A stretch of 36,682 nt of DNA from Fulvimarina sp. (GCA_002700095.1 PACL01000079.1:1-36682); one strand, 5' to 3'. Positions 16,798 to 25,450 are shown, numbered from the stretch's first letter. Translations and numbers: made by a program. The notes: generated from the letters alone by a model not told the origin.

Positions 16798-17772
16798 TCA
16801 GGCGGGGGAGGAGTTCCGCATCCGACCGACCGTGTCGAAGATGCCGAGGCAGGTGAAGATCACGAGCGGGAACGAGAGGATCACGATCGCCGCGTAGGAG
16901 ACGAAGAGCAGGAGACCGCGGTTCGAACGGCCGCGCGTGCGGGCATGCAGCCGGGCGAGGCCGACGAAGGTGAAGGCCATGCCGAAGGCGCCGCAGAACA
17001 CCGCTGCCACATGCTCCGCCGTTCCGGGCAGGAATAATCCGGCAAGACCGGCGACGAAGATGAACATCGCCATCGGCGGCAGGTGGAGGGCGCTCGGGAT
17101 GTCGTCCTTCGGGCGCGGCAGCCTGTCGGAGATGCGGGTGACCCAGGCGGCGAGATAGAGGCCGACGCCGAGGGTCAGCGTCAGCACGGCTGGTTGCACC
17201 ACCGGGACCAGAGACAACAACAGGCCTGCCACTGCCTCGACCTCGATGTCGCTCATCTCGCCGGCATTGCCGCTCTGGCTCAGCGCCTCGACGATCTCGG
17301 GCTTCAGCGTCTCGACGTCGTAGCCGAGATACCAGCCGAGCCCGATGCAGGCCACGGCGGCCATCATCGTGATGGCAAAGAGAACGCGCTCGAGCGGGTA
17401 CCACATCAGCTGCGGACCGGCGGCGGCCGGATGGAGGCCGGGGAAACCGTCGCGGCGGCCTTCCGGCTCGGCATCGTCGACGGGGCGCGCGAGCCCCACG
17501 AGATGGCCGGCGATCGCCGCGGGCAGGGTCATCGCCACGAACAGGAGGACGCCGCCGGAGACGATACCGGAAATCGCCGCGACCGATACGGCCGCCACGA
17601 TCGCGGCAACGAAGCCGGCGATGCTGCCCCAGCCGAGGCTGGCGATGAAGATGGGGATCGGCGCGGCGAGCGCCAGAGTGACGGCCGAGCCCGACTGGAA
17701 CACGAGGCCGGCAAAAAGCAAGGCGCTGGCCGCGCCGGCTGCCGCCGCTATGAGAAGTCTGGAAGGGCTCAT
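16798..17772 (-). CDS. DUF2232 family membrane protein
   Basis: A 324-residue polytopic membrane protein with about eight hydrophobic segments: an N-terminal set (residues 5-95), a middle set (about 130-220) and a C-terminal set (about 235-315). Its place between rpsR and rplI is that of the DUF2232 (YybS-like) proteins of alphaproteobacteria, whose function is not established. The fold resembles small-molecule transporter membrane components, but I see no substrate-defining motif. It lies 57 bases before rplI and is probably co-transcribed with it. I base the family on gene order and membrane layout. Confidence 0.8.
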   Translation of the reverse strand: MSPSRLLIAAAAGAASALLFAGLVFQSGSAVTLALAAPIPIFIASLGWGSIAGFVAAIVAAVSVAAISGIVSGGVLLFVAMTLPAAIAGHLVGLARPVDDAEPEGRRDGFPGLHPAAAGPQLMWYPLERVLFAITMMAAVACIGLGWYLGYDVETLKPEIVEALSQSGNAGEMSDIEVEAVAGLLLSLVPVVQPAVLTLTLGVGLYLAAWVTRISDRLPRPKDDIPSALHLPPMAMFIFVAGLAGLFLPGTAEHVAAVFCGAFGMAFTFVGLARLHARTRGRSNRGLLLFVSYAAIVILSFPLVIFTCLGIFDTVGRMRNSSPA

Positions 17773-17945
17773 CGGTTCGGTCGCTGTCCTGCGCTGTGGC
17801 AGTTAGAGGCTCGGATGGCCCCAACTCGCTCCGCCTGAACGGGTCTCGTCCGGGCAGGCGTCGTCTATTCGGTTATCGTCAATTCTCGCATCGTCGATAC
17901 GATGGCCCGGTGTCCGGGGCGCGGAAGCGTCCCGGAAAGGCTAAT

Positions 17946-17972
17946 GGCAGGTCCCGCATGGCGAGGCCTGCC
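17946..17972 (-). terminator. Hairpin after rpsR, possible partial terminator
   Basis: Outer arms GGCAGG and CCTGCC pair, with a mostly paired inner stem (one mismatch, one G-U) and a three-base loop. It begins ten bases beyond the rpsR stop on the minus strand, at the head of a 209-base gap before the DUF2232 gene. No T-run follows. It could reduce read-through or stabilise the rpsF-rpsR message. Confidence 0.4.
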
Positions 17973-17981
17973 GGGGCCGAC

Positions 17982-18230
17982 CTACTTGATGATGTAGGGC
18001 AGGAGACCCAGGAAGCGCGCGCGCTTGATGGCGCGGGCGAGAGCCCGCTGGTTCTTCTGCGACACCGCGGTGATGCGCGAGGGAACGATCTTGCCGCGCT
18101 CGGAGATGTAGCGCTGCAGGAGCCGGACGTCCTTGTAGTCGATCTTCGGCGATTCCGAGCCGGAGAACGGGTCGGACTTGCGGCGACGATGGAACGGACG
18201 GCGGGTGGGAAGCTGTGCGATATCGACCAT
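17982..18230 (-). CDS. rpsR: 30S ribosomal protein S18
   Basis: An 82-residue S18, which pairs with S6 on the platform of the small subunit. The central segment [19 protein letters not shown] and the C-terminal [22 protein letters not shown] are family-defining. It starts six bases after the rpsF stop, so S6 and S18 are made together as expected for heterodimer partners. A ribosome-binding site GGAG overlaps the end of rpsF. Confidence 0.98.
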   Translation of the reverse strand: MVDIAQLPTRRPFHRRRKSDPFSGSESPKIDYKDVRLLQRYISERGKIVPSRITAVSQKNQRALARAIKRARFLGLLPYIIK

Positions 18231-18236
18231 GTGACC

Positions 18237-18695
18237 TTACTCCGAATCGTGATCGCGAGGACGGCGGGGACGATCGTCGTCCCGATCCCGGCGCGGGCCG
18301 CGATCGCCGCGGTCACCCCGGTCGCCGCGATCCGGACGGTCACCCCGGTCGCCACCACGGCGCGGACGGTCGTCGCGCTTCTGCATCATCGCCGAGGGAC
18401 CTTCCTCGTGCGCCTCGACCTTGATGGTCAGGTAGCGCAGGATGTCCTCGTTGAAGCGCATCAGGCGCTCCATCTCGTCGACGGCCGTCGACGGCGCATC
18501 GATGTTGAGCAGCGTGTAATACGCCTTGCGATTCTTCTTGATGCGGTAGGTGAGGGTCTTCAGGCCCCAGTTCTCGACCTTGAGAACCTTGCCGCCATTG
18601 TTTTCCAGAATGCCCCGGAACGTCTCCACCAGCTGATCGACCTGCTGGTTCGAGATGTCCTGGCGCGACAGGAATACGTGCTCGTAAAGAGCCAT
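18237..18695 (-). CDS. rpsF: 30S ribosomal protein S6
   Basis: Ribosomal protein S6 of 152 residues. The ferredoxin-like core (1-105) is typical: [34 protein letters not shown], and [16 protein letters not shown]. The C-terminal 45 residues form a low-complexity tail of repeated RGD units ([19 protein letters not shown]) mixed with Arg and Asp, longer than the E. coli glutamate tail. The tail is encoded by a partly exact 27-bp direct repeat. Whether the tail is modified, as S6 is by RimK in E. coli, cannot be told; there is no terminal glutamate run, only a final Glu. The first gene of the cluster. Confidence 0.97.
   Translation of the reverse strand: MALYEHVFLSRQDISNQQVDQLVETFRGILENNGGKVLKVENWGLKTLTYRIKKNRKAYYTLLNIDAPSTAVDEMERLMRFNEDILRYLTIKVEAHEEGPSAMMQKRDDRPRRGGDRGDRPDRGDRGDRGDRGPRRDRDDDRPRRPRDHDSE
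18311..18353. repeat. 27-bp-period direct repeat in the rpsF tail
   Basis: A 16-base unit GGTCACCCCGGTCGCC occurs exactly at 18311-18326 and again at 18338-18353, 27 bases apart. It encodes part of the Arg-Gly-Asp repeats of S6. Since 27 is a multiple of three, slippage would change the tail length without breaking the frame. Confidence 0.7.
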
Positions 18696-19121
18696 TCGCT
18701 ATACGCCTTTCCGTTTCGTGTTGAGCCCGATCCAGCGGCTAAGCCTCTGCGACTTCCCAAGGTGGCCCAAAGGGCCTGTTCGGAAAGGCGGCATCGAGAG
18801 CGGTCGAGAGCGGAGACACGGGAAGCAGGCGACATTCTAGCGCCATGAAGCCGGCAATCCGGCAGCCTTCCGTTCAGCCCCCAGCTGAAGACCGGGCTTT
18901 GACGATGCGGCGCATACTACGCCCCCGCGACAAACGCAAGGCCGGCACCTGTCAGGCCAAGGGTCAAGGCGGGGATCACGCCAGGGATCACGCCGGCTTG
19001 CCGGTTCATCGCCTTCTTCGCCTGGGACCGCAGCGAGCGAGGCGCGTTCCGGGCGATCCCTCTGGCCTTCCAAGTCAATCTTCGGCAAACTCGCTTCACG
19101 CGCAGCGGAGGAGGACCGGCC
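18696..19121. other. Leader of rpsF and divergent promoter region
   Basis: About 425 bases between two divergent genes. On the minus strand the first 150 bases before rpsF hold a small GGCCC/GGGCC hairpin (near 18749-18761) set in a region with CCG-containing flanks. S6:S18-binding leader RNAs with a CCG bulge are known in many bacteria, so this could be one, but I cannot fold it reliably. An 11-bp tandem repeat GGGATCACGCC lies near 18973-18995. A short minus-strand hydrophobic reading frame (18917-19009) was judged unsupported. Confidence 0.35.
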
Positions 19122-19676
19122 GTGGATGAAGCCGCTGGTGGCCCGAACGGCAGGTTCGGCGGCCTGGTCCGGATGCTTGCCCTATCGCTCGTCCTCATCC
19201 TCGTTTCCGCGGAGATCGTTCGCGCCGCGGCGGGCATGGACGAACTCCTGCGCGGCACGTTGGACGATGCGGCGCTGGTCGTCGCCTTCGCCGGGCGCAA
19301 CCTCGAAGGCGTCTATGCGAACGCCACCCCCTGGTCGGAATCCTACGGCGCAGACGGGTCGCTATCTTACCGCGACAGGGAGGGCGTCTGGCCGGGGGAC
19401 TGGACGGTCCGCAGTGCCAGGTTCTGCACGTTCTACCGGACCGGCGATCTCAACGGCGGATGTTTTCTCGTCGCGCGGCGAGGCGACAACTGCTTCGACT
19501 TCTACGCCGTCGGGGCGGCCTTCGAGCCTGGCGTGAGTTCGGACGACATCGCAGGCGGGCGCAATTGGACCGCTCGCGGCTGGTATGTCGAGGCAGAGCC
19601 GAGCTGTCCCGAGGACAAGCGGCAGATCGTCGACCTGGTCCTGCCGGAGGACAAGCGCGTGCCCTGGACGCAGTGA
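19122..19676 (+). CDS. Small exported protein of unknown function
   Basis: A 184-residue protein that I do not recognise with certainty. Residues 18-37 form a signal-peptide-like helix (MLALSLVLILVSAEIVRAAA). The mature part has four cysteines (102, 114, 124, 162), suitable for two disulphides in the periplasm, and the pattern GVWPGDWTVRSARFCTFYR, then GGCFLVARRGDNCFDFY. A line with 'W-x-V ... C ... C-F/Y ... D' resembles the periplasmic DUF995-like small proteins of rhizobia, but that is a weak guess. The GTG at 19122 is favoured by GGAGGAGG seven bases upstream; the ATG at the start of the hydrophobic stretch (19173) is an alternative. It stands alone, with a hairpin at its stop codon. Confidence 0.7.
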   Translation: MDEAAGGPNGRFGGLVRMLALSLVLILVSAEIVRAAAGMDELLRGTLDDAALVVAFAGRNLEGVYANATPWSESYGADGSLSYRDREGVWPGDWTVRSARFCTFYRTGDLNGGCFLVARRGDNCFDFYAVGAAFEPGVSSDDIAGGRNWTARGWYVEAEPSCPEDKRQIVDLVLPEDKRVPWTQ

Positions 19677-19706
19677 AGGCGGCCGACCTTCCGATCGACC
19701 GCCTTC
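19675..19706 (+). terminator. Hairpin at the end of the exported-protein gene
   Basis: An 8-bp stem (GAAGGCGG with CCGCCTTC) and a 16-base loop begins in the stop codon of the preceding gene. No T-run follows at once, so the role as terminator is tentative. Confidence 0.35.
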
Positions 19707-20063
19707 GAATGTCTTTCGGGGCGTTGCCCGCCGCGTCAGTCCCGGTACATCAGTCCCGCCGCGTGATAATCACACGCGTCAGACCCGGCGCGGCTCGCGC
19801 CGTGGGGTCTCGTGGCCCGGCTCATTCTTGTCGCGGTTGAGGAATTTCTTCGCCACCCAGCCGACCAGAACGGCCTTCAGAATACTCCTGATCATTGTCG
19901 TCTCCATCGTTGGTTCTCGTGTGCGGACAACGTCGATGACGGCGATCTGGTTGCGCCGATAAGAGCGACGCGCCGCCCGACAACGGTAAATCGTCTTGAC
20001 GCAGGGAGACACCGCGTCAGTTTAACGACCGATATCGTTGGAGATGAGAATGGTGGAAACGAC
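19677..20063. other. Region between exported protein and BCCT transporter
   Basis: About 390 bases. The only coding candidate is the small minus-strand frame at 19779-19895. The part from 19896 to 20063 must carry the transporter promoter and, if the small gene is real, a divergent promoter. The plus-strand frame of the transporter stays open back to 19812, but this part has poor coding character. Confidence 0.5.
19779..19895 (-). CDS. Possible 38-residue small protein
   Basis: A short frame whose product begins MIRSILKAVLVGWVAKKF and continues with a charged tail (NRDKNEPGHETPRREPRRV). The N-terminal part makes an amphipathic or short membrane helix, the rest is basic and polar, a layout common among small membrane-associated proteins. 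The start has a well-spaced GGAG six bases upstream. Against it: shortness and lack of any neighbour on the strand. An in-frame ATG four codons earlier (19907) is possible. I assign no function. Confidence 0.4.
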   Translation of the reverse strand: MIRSILKAVLVGWVAKKFLNRDKNEPGHETPRREPRRV

Positions 20064-21740
20064 TTGACCAGGACAGCCGCAGATAAAACATCGGGTAACG
20101 CAGGCCAGGACGGCACCGCGGTCGTGACTGGTCGGTTGGGCCCGTTCCCTCACGTGTGCCGGCCGGTGTTTCTGGTCTCGGCCGGGTTGATCCTGAGCTT
20201 CCTGATTTTCGGTGCCGGTTTCCCGGAGACAGCGAACGCCGTCTTTCAGGGCGCGCAGACGGGCATCGCCGACTATTTCGGCTGGTTCCTGATCCTCGTC
20301 ACCAACTTGTCCCTGGTTCTCACTGTCTATCTGGCGTTCTCGCGCTATGGCGACATCCGCCTCGGCGCACAGACCGAGACGCCCCAATATGGCCTCTTGT
20401 CCTGGGTCGCGATGCTGTTTTCCGCCGGCATCGGCATCGGCCTGCTCTACTGGGCGGTGGCGGAGCCGCTGTTCCACTTCTTCTCGCCGCCGATGGGCGA
20501 GGCGGAGAGCGTCGAGGCGGCCAAGCAGGCGATGGTGCTGGCCTTCTTCGACTGGGGCCTGCATGGCTGGGGCATCTACTGCATTGTCGCCCTGTCGCTG
20601 GCCTATTTCCACTATCGCCAGGGTCTGCCGCTATCGATCCGCTCGGTTCTCTACCCGCTGATCGGCGAGCGGATCTATGGCCCGATGGGTCATGCCGTCG
20701 ACATCCTCGCCGTCTTCGGCACCATGTTCGGCGTCGTCACCTCGCTGGGGCTCGGGGTGATGCAGATCAATTCCGGCCTGGAGACGTTCCTCGGCCTGCC
20801 GAACAACATTTTCGTCCAGCTGGTCCTCATCGCCATCATTACCGGCCTAGCCACCGTCTCCGTGATGCTCGGCCTCGACGGCGGCATCAAGCGGATCTCC
20901 AGCTTCAACATCTATCTGAGCTTCGCACTGCTCGCCTTCGTCGTCATCGTCGGCCCGACGCTGTTCATTCTCGACAGCTTCATCGAGAATGTCGGCAACT
21001 ACATCGGCAGCCTCGTCCAGTTCAGTTTCTGGGTCGAGGCCTATTCCGGCACCAACTGGCAGGTCGACTGGACGCTGTTCTACTGGGCCTGGTGGATTTC
21101 CTGGTCGCCCTTCGTCGGAATCTTCATCGCCCGCATCTCGCGCGGGCGCACGATCCGAGAGTTCTTGCTCGGCGTCCTGTTGATCCCGACCTCGATCCTG
21201 TTCTTCTGGTTCACCGCCTTCGGCGGCACCGCCATCAAGATGGAGCTCGACGGCAATCCCGGGCTGATCGAGGCGACCAAGAACGACTATGGCGACGCGA
21301 TCTTCAAGCTGATCGAGTTCTTCCCCGCCACCCCGCTGGTCGGGGGCGTGATCATCGTCATGATCGTCGTCTGGTTCGTGACCTCATCCGACAGCGCCAG
21401 CTTCGTCATCGACATGCTGACAGCCGGCGGCCACACCGATCCGCCGCGGATCCAGCGGATCTTCTGGGCCGTGACCGAAGGGGCGATCGCCGCCATGCTG
21501 GTGGTCGCGGGCGGGCTCCAGGCGCTGCAGGCGGCGGCCGTCGTCGCCGGCTTCCCCTTCGCCTTCGTGCTCCTGATCATGATGTATTCGCTGCTGCGAG
21601 GCCTCGGCCGCGACAAGCTGGTCCTCTACCGCGCCGACCAGTGGTACCAGACGGAGAAGGAAACCGACGTCAACACGCCGAACCCCTACCGCGACGAAGA
21701 CGCGTTGACCGGCCCGCCAAGGCTCGCCAGCGGCGGGTGA
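20064..21740 (+). CDS. BCCT family betaine/choline/carnitine transporter
   Basis: A secondary transporter of the BCCT family with about twelve membrane helices, which imports quaternary ammonium compounds such as glycine betaine or choline, usually with sodium or protons. The family signature DWTLFYWAWW is present, followed by SWSPFVGIFIARISRGRTIREF, and the unwound-helix glycine motif reads SAGIGIGLLYWAVAEPLF, where many sodium-coupled members have AGMGIG. Later ATSSDSASFVIDMLT-like sequence (VTSSDSASFVIDML) is conserved in the family. The long regulatory C-terminal domain of BetP is missing, so osmosensing by such a tail is unlikely. The start is uncertain: I give the TTG at 20064, preceded by GGTGG; a GTG at 20124 is an alternative, and an upstream GTG at 19812 seems less likely. 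No betaine catabolic gene adjoins. Confidence 0.88.
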   Translation: MTRTAADKTSGNAGQDGTAVVTGRLGPFPHVCRPVFLVSAGLILSFLIFGAGFPETANAVFQGAQTGIADYFGWFLILVTNLSLVLTVYLAFSRYGDIRLGAQTETPQYGLLSWVAMLFSAGIGIGLLYWAVAEPLFHFFSPPMGEAESVEAAKQAMVLAFFDWGLHGWGIYCIVALSLAYFHYRQGLPLSIRSVLYPLIGERIYGPMGHAVDILAVFGTMFGVVTSLGLGVMQINSGLETFLGLPNNIFVQLVLIAIITGLATVSVMLGLDGGIKRISSFNIYLSFALLAFVVIVGPTLFILDSFIENVGNYIGSLVQFSFWVEAYSGTNWQVDWTLFYWAWWISWSPFVGIFIARISRGRTIREFLLGVLLIPTSILFFWFTAFGGTAIKMELDGNPGLIEATKNDYGDAIFKLIEFFPATPLVGGVIIVMIVVWFVTSSDSASFVIDMLTAGGHTDPPRIQRIFWAVTEGAIAAMLVVAGGLQALQAAAVVAGFPFAFVLLIMMYSLLRGLGRDKLVLYRADQWYQTEKETDVNTPNPYRDEDALTGPPRLASGG

Positions 21741-21759
21741 GGGGAAGAGGCACCATCGC

Positions 21760-21793
21760 GCTGCGGCCCGATCGCACAGGTCGGTGCCGCAGC
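21760..21793. terminator. Hairpin between convergent genes
   Basis: An 8-bp stem (GCTGCGGC with GCCGCAGC) and 18-base loop lies in the 117-base gap between the convergent transporter and MDR oxidoreductase genes. No T-run is visible; a weak bidirectional terminator is the likely role. Confidence 0.35.
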
Positions 21794-21857
21794 CGGCGCA
21801 CGAACGTCCCGTCGGCCGTCACAGGGATGGAGCGAGGATCGTCAACCGGTCTCTGCT

Positions 21858-22931
21858 TCAGGATGGCGGGAGGAGAACGATCTTCCCCGCATGGTCCTTC
21901 GCACGGAATGCCTCCTGAGCATCGGCGATGCGGTCCAGCGGATAGGTGGCGGCCACGAGGGGCCTGATCTCTCCTGCCTCGACATATGAGATCAGGTTGG
22001 GGAAGACTGTTTCGTCCCACGCGGTGCAGCCGATGAGGGTGATGTCCTTGAGGTACATGTCGCGCAGGTCCAGTTCGACGATCGGGCCCGCAATCGCGCC
22101 CGAAGAGGCGTAGCGTCCGCCGCGTCTGAGGACCTTCAGCATCTTTCCGAAGCCCGGGCCGGCCACGTTGTCGATGACGACATCGACGCTTTCCTGACCG
22201 AGGGATGCGACCGGATCGTCGTCACGCGTCAGGACCTCGTCCGCGCCGATGTCTCGGACGAGATCGCGCTTTGCGGCACTGGTGATCCCGATGACTCTTG
22301 CGCCGCGGCGCTTGGCGAGCTGAACCACGGCTGATCCGACACCCCCCGAGGCTCCGGGAACGAGGACGCGCACGTCTTTGCCGACGCCGGCTCGCTCCAC
22401 CATGTTTTCGGCCGTGCCGAAGGCGCAGGGAAGCGAGGCGAGTTCCGCATCGCTCCAGTCGCAATCGACGGCAAAGCCCTCCTGAGCCGGGACCTTCAGG
22501 TATTGGGCGAAGGCGCCGTCGAAGTCGGAGCCGAGCCAGACGGTTTTCATGCTGCCGAAGCCGTGCGTGCGCATGCAGGGACGCACGATGACACGCTCGC
22601 CGATCCGCGGCAGATCGCCTTCGGATCCCGCGCCGACGATCCGGCCGCAGCAATCGGTCCCCTGGATGAAGGGGAAGGGCGTCGCCGAATTCCATCCGCC
22701 ATCCGCGGGGTTCTCGCGCTCGCCGGTTTCGCCCGTTCCCTGCCGGATGGACGAGGAGTACCAGCCGAGCCGCGTGTTGATCTCGGTGTTGTTGACCCCT
22801 GCCGCCAGGACCTGAAGAAGGATTTCGCCGGGTCCCGGCGTCGGCACCGGGACGTCGCGCAGCTCGAGCTTCTCGTATCCGCCGGTTCCGGTGGTCACGA
22901 CGGCCTTCATCGTCCGGTCCGATCGCTGCAT
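21858..22931 (-). CDS. MDR family (quinone oxidoreductase-like) dehydrogenase
   Basis: A 357-residue medium-chain dehydrogenase/reductase. The N-terminal GroES-like domain has VPVPTPGPGEILLQVLAAGVNNTEINTR, in which the usual catalytic-zinc cysteine is replaced by Asn, as in zinc-independent quinone oxidoreductases. The nucleotide-binding motif VLVPGASGGVGSAVVQLAKRRGARVIGI (about residues 180-205) indicates NADP(H). A CxxTHG-like element follows the first domain but not the four-cysteine structural zinc lobe. The substrate is unknown. The ATG at 22931 has GGAG seven bases upstream; another ATG seven codons later begins the classic MKAVV. The much longer open frame upstream runs through the next gene and is not coding. 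Confidence 0.86.
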   Translation of the reverse strand: MQRSDRTMKAVVTTGTGGYEKLELRDVPVPTPGPGEILLQVLAAGVNNTEINTRLGWYSSSIRQGTGETGERENPADGGWNSATPFPFIQGTDCCGRIVGAGSEGDLPRIGERVIVRPCMRTHGFGSMKTVWLGSDFDGAFAQYLKVPAQEGFAVDCDWSDAELASLPCAFGTAENMVERAGVGKDVRVLVPGASGGVGSAVVQLAKRRGARVIGITSAAKRDLVRDIGADEVLTRDDDPVASLGQESVDVVIDNVAGPGFGKMLKVLRRGGRYASSGAIAGPIVELDLRDMYLKDITLIGCTAWDETVFPNLISYVEAGEIRPLVAATYPLDRIADAQEAFRAKDHAGKIVLLPPS

Positions 22932-23076
22932 CCCAACTCTCCAACTGTTCGCCCTGCTCGTCGACCTTATCGCACAGGCCAGGCATGTCCCGCAGGATTG
23001 CCGTGCTCGATGGCGCGAGGATGGCAAGCGTCCAGCCACGCCGGACCGTCCCCGGCGGATGGAACGGCTGCCAGTC

Positions 23077-24246
23077 TCAACGAGCCTTCGCCGCGATCGC
23101 TTGCCCTGCCGCGACGCCCGACGACCAGGCCCACTGGAAGTTATACCCGCCGAGCCAGCCGGTGACGTCGACGGCTTCGCCGATGGCGTAGAGACCGGGG
23201 ACCTTGCGCGCCTCCATTGTCTTGGAGGAGAGCTCGGCGGTGTCGATGCCGCCGGCGGTGACTTCGGCCTTGGCGTAGCCTTCGGTGCCGGTGGGGCGGA
23301 AGGTGAGGCGGGTGAGAGTCTCGCCGGCTTCGTCGAGCACGGCGTCGGGGAGGTTGCCGAGTTCGGCGGTAAGGCCGATGCGGGCGGCCAGCGCTTCGGC
23401 GAGGCGGTTCGGCAGGTGCTCGGCAAGGGCGGCCTTCAGATGGGCGCGGGGCATCTTCCGCTTGGCGGCGCGCAGATTGTTGGCCGCATCCTCGAGGACC
23501 GAGAGCGAGATCGTCTCGCCGGGCGACCAATAGGACGAGATCTGCAGGATTGCCGGGCCGGAAAGGCCCTTGTGGGTGAACAGCGCTGCCTCGGCGAAGG
23601 CGACGTCCCGCGCTCTCGCCACCACGGGGCAGGCAACGCCGGAAATCTCCTTGAACAGCCGCTCCTCGCCGCCGAGGGTGAGGGGCACCAGCGCCGGGCG
23701 GGGCGGGACGACCGTCAGGCCGAACTGCTCGGCGATGGCATAGGCCCGGCCGGTCGCGCCCATCTTGGGGATGGACGGGCCGCCGGTGGCGAGGACGAGC
23801 TTCGGCGCCGAGTCCCGGCCGACCGTGAACCGCCCCCCGGCATGGCCGATCTCGCCGATGGTGGTGGACAGCCGGATCTCGACGCCGCCGCGCCGGCACT
23901 CCTCGAGGAGCATGTCGACGATCTGCCGAGCCGAGCCGTCGCAGAACAGCTGGCCGAGGGTCTTTTCATGCCAGGCGATGCCATAGGCTTCGACGAGGGC
24001 GAGGAAGTCCCATTGGGTGTAGCGCTTCAGCGCCGACTTCACGAAATGCGGGTTCTCGGAGAGGAAGCACTTCGGCTCTATCCCCATATTGGTGAAGTTG
24101 CAGCGCCCGCCGCCGGAGATCAGGATCTTCTTGCCCGGCTCGTCCGCATGATCGAGGACGAGGACGCGGGCGCCCGCCTGTCCGGCCGTCGCCGCGGCAA
24201 GGAGGCCGGCACCGCCGGCCCCGAGGATGATGGCGTCGTAGATCAT
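23077..24246 (-). CDS. BaiN/HI0933 (YhiN) family flavoprotein
   Basis: A 389-residue FAD-containing oxidoreductase of the HI0933/BaiN family. The FAD dinucleotide motif IILGAGGAGLLAA is at the N-terminus; GKKILISGGGRCNFTN (about residues 38-53) is the family hallmark; LVLATGG lies in the middle, and the C-terminal VTAGGIDTAEL and GLYAIGEAVDVTGWLGGYNFQWA close the FAD site. Members are poorly characterised; some act on bile acid or aminoacetone, and the physiological substrate here is unknown. It lies 88 bases after leuB on the same strand and may be read through from it. Confidence 0.9.
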   Translation of the reverse strand: MIYDAIILGAGGAGLLAAATAGQAGARVLVLDHADEPGKKILISGGGRCNFTNMGIEPKCFLSENPHFVKSALKRYTQWDFLALVEAYGIAWHEKTLGQLFCDGSARQIVDMLLEECRRGGVEIRLSTTIGEIGHAGGRFTVGRDSAPKLVLATGGPSIPKMGATGRAYAIAEQFGLTVVPPRPALVPLTLGGEERLFKEISGVACPVVARARDVAFAEAALFTHKGLSGPAILQISSYWSPGETISLSVLEDAANNLRAAKRKMPRAHLKAALAEHLPNRLAEALAARIGLTAELGNLPDAVLDEAGETLTRLTFRPTGTEGYAKAEVTAGGIDTAELSSKTMEARKVPGLYAIGEAVDVTGWLGGYNFQWAWSSGVAAGQAIAAKAR

Positions 24247-24334
24247 GGGCGGCTTCCGGTCGGGAGCAGTGCCGAGAGAGCGGCGGTCTGGTCCGTCAGT
24301 CTGTGCGGTGCGGAAGCTGCGCCGGCCGCGGTGG

Positions 24335-25450
24335 TCACCCCGCCAGCTTCGCCCGGAACCGCTCCGCCACCGCGTCGCCCATGCCGCTGGTGCCGACCTC
24401 GGTGCAGCCGGGCGCCATGATGTCGCCGGTGCGGATGCCGGCCTCCAGCGTCTCGGCGATCGCGGCCTCCAGCGCGTCGGCCTCGCGGATCATCGCGAAG
24501 GAGTAGCGAAGGCCCATGGCGAGCGAGGCGATCATGGCGAGGGGATTGGCCTTGCCGGTGCCGGCAATGTCCGGGGCCGAGCCGTGCACCGGCTCGTAGA
24601 GCGCCTTGCGCTTACCCGTCGTCGCATCGACCGCGCCCAGCGAGGCCGAGGGCAGCATGCCCAGCGAGCCGGTCAGCATGGCGGCGATGTCGGACAGCAT
24701 GTCGCCGAAGAGATTGTCGGTGACGATGACGTCGAACTGCTTCGGAGCGCGCACAATCTTCATGCCGCCGGCGTCGGCGAGCTCGTGCTCCAGGGTCATC
24801 TCCGGATACTCTTCCTTGTGCACCCGGGTGACGACCTCGTTCCAGAAGACGCCGGACTTCATCACGTTGCGCTTTTCCATCGAGGTGACCTTGCCGCGCC
24901 GCGTCTTGGCGAGGTCGAAGGCGGCCCTGGCGATGCGCTCGATCTCGTAGGTCTCGTAGACCTGCGTGTCGATCGCCCGCTTCTGGCCGTTACCGAGGTC
25001 GATGATCTCCTTGGGCTCGCCGAAATAGACGCCGCCGGTGAGTTCGCGCAGGATCAGGATGTCGAGACCCTCGATGATCTCACGCTTCAGCGACGAGGCA
25101 TCGGCCAGCGCCGGATAGCAGATGGCGGGGCGCAGATTGGCGAAGAGCTCCATCTCCTTGCGCATGCGCAGGAGGCCGGCCTCGGGGCGCATCTCGTAAG
25201 GAACGCCGTCCCACTTCGGCCCGCCGACCGCGCCGAACAGCACGGCGTCGGCCGATTGCGCGAGCTTCATCGTCGCCTCGGAGATCGGCGCGCCCTCGGC
25301 ATCGTAGGCCGAACCGCCGACAAGCGCCGTCTCGGTCGCAAAGCCGGCATCGGCCACGTCGTTGAGGACCGCGATCTGCTTTTCCACCTCGACCATGATC
25401 TCGGTGCCGATGCCGTCGCCGGGAAGGAGCAGGAGCGTCTTCGATGCCAT
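24335..25450 (-). CDS. leuB: 3-Isopropylmalate dehydrogenase
   Basis: The 371-residue enzyme of leucine synthesis that oxidises and decarboxylates 3-isopropylmalate with NAD+. The N-terminus [14 protein letters not shown] is typical; [10 protein letters not shown] and the arginines near 95-110 bind substrate; [12 protein letters not shown] and [15 protein letters not shown] follow; the metal and NAD region appears as [22 protein letters not shown] with the metal-binding aspartates, and [20 protein letters not shown]. Length fits. No other leu gene is in the window, as is usual in alphaproteobacteria where leuB is often separate from leuCD. The open frame extends far upstream through the divergent gene; the start at 25450 is where homology begins. 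Confidence 0.97.
   Translation of the reverse strand: MASKTLLLLPGDGIGTEIMVEVEKQIAVLNDVADAGFATETALVGGSAYDAEGAPISEATMKLAQSADAVLFGAVGGPKWDGVPYEMRPEAGLLRMRKEMELFANLRPAICYPALADASSLKREIIEGLDILILRELTGGVYFGEPKEIIDLGNGQKRAIDTQVYETYEIERIARAAFDLAKTRRGKVTSMEKRNVMKSGVFWNEVVTRVHKEEYPEMTLEHELADAGGMKIVRAPKQFDVIVTDNLFGDMLSDIAAMLTGSLGMLPSASLGAVDATTGKRKALYEPVHGSAPDIAGTGKANPLAMIASLAMGLRYSFAMIREADALEAAIAETLEAGIRTGDIMAPGCTEVGTSGMGDAVAERFRAKLAG

Noticed and set aside
18917..19009. Short minus-strand frame encoding a 30-residue hydrophobic peptide, containing an 11-bp tandem repeat.
   Set aside because: The purine stretch before the ATG is too close to act as a ribosome-binding site, and there is no independent support; the repeat explains the repeated GVIP.
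20156..21967. A 603-codon plus-strand frame within the BCCT transporter gene.
   Set aside because: The product is Arg/Pro/Gly rich with no membrane helices; the other frame is a clear transporter.
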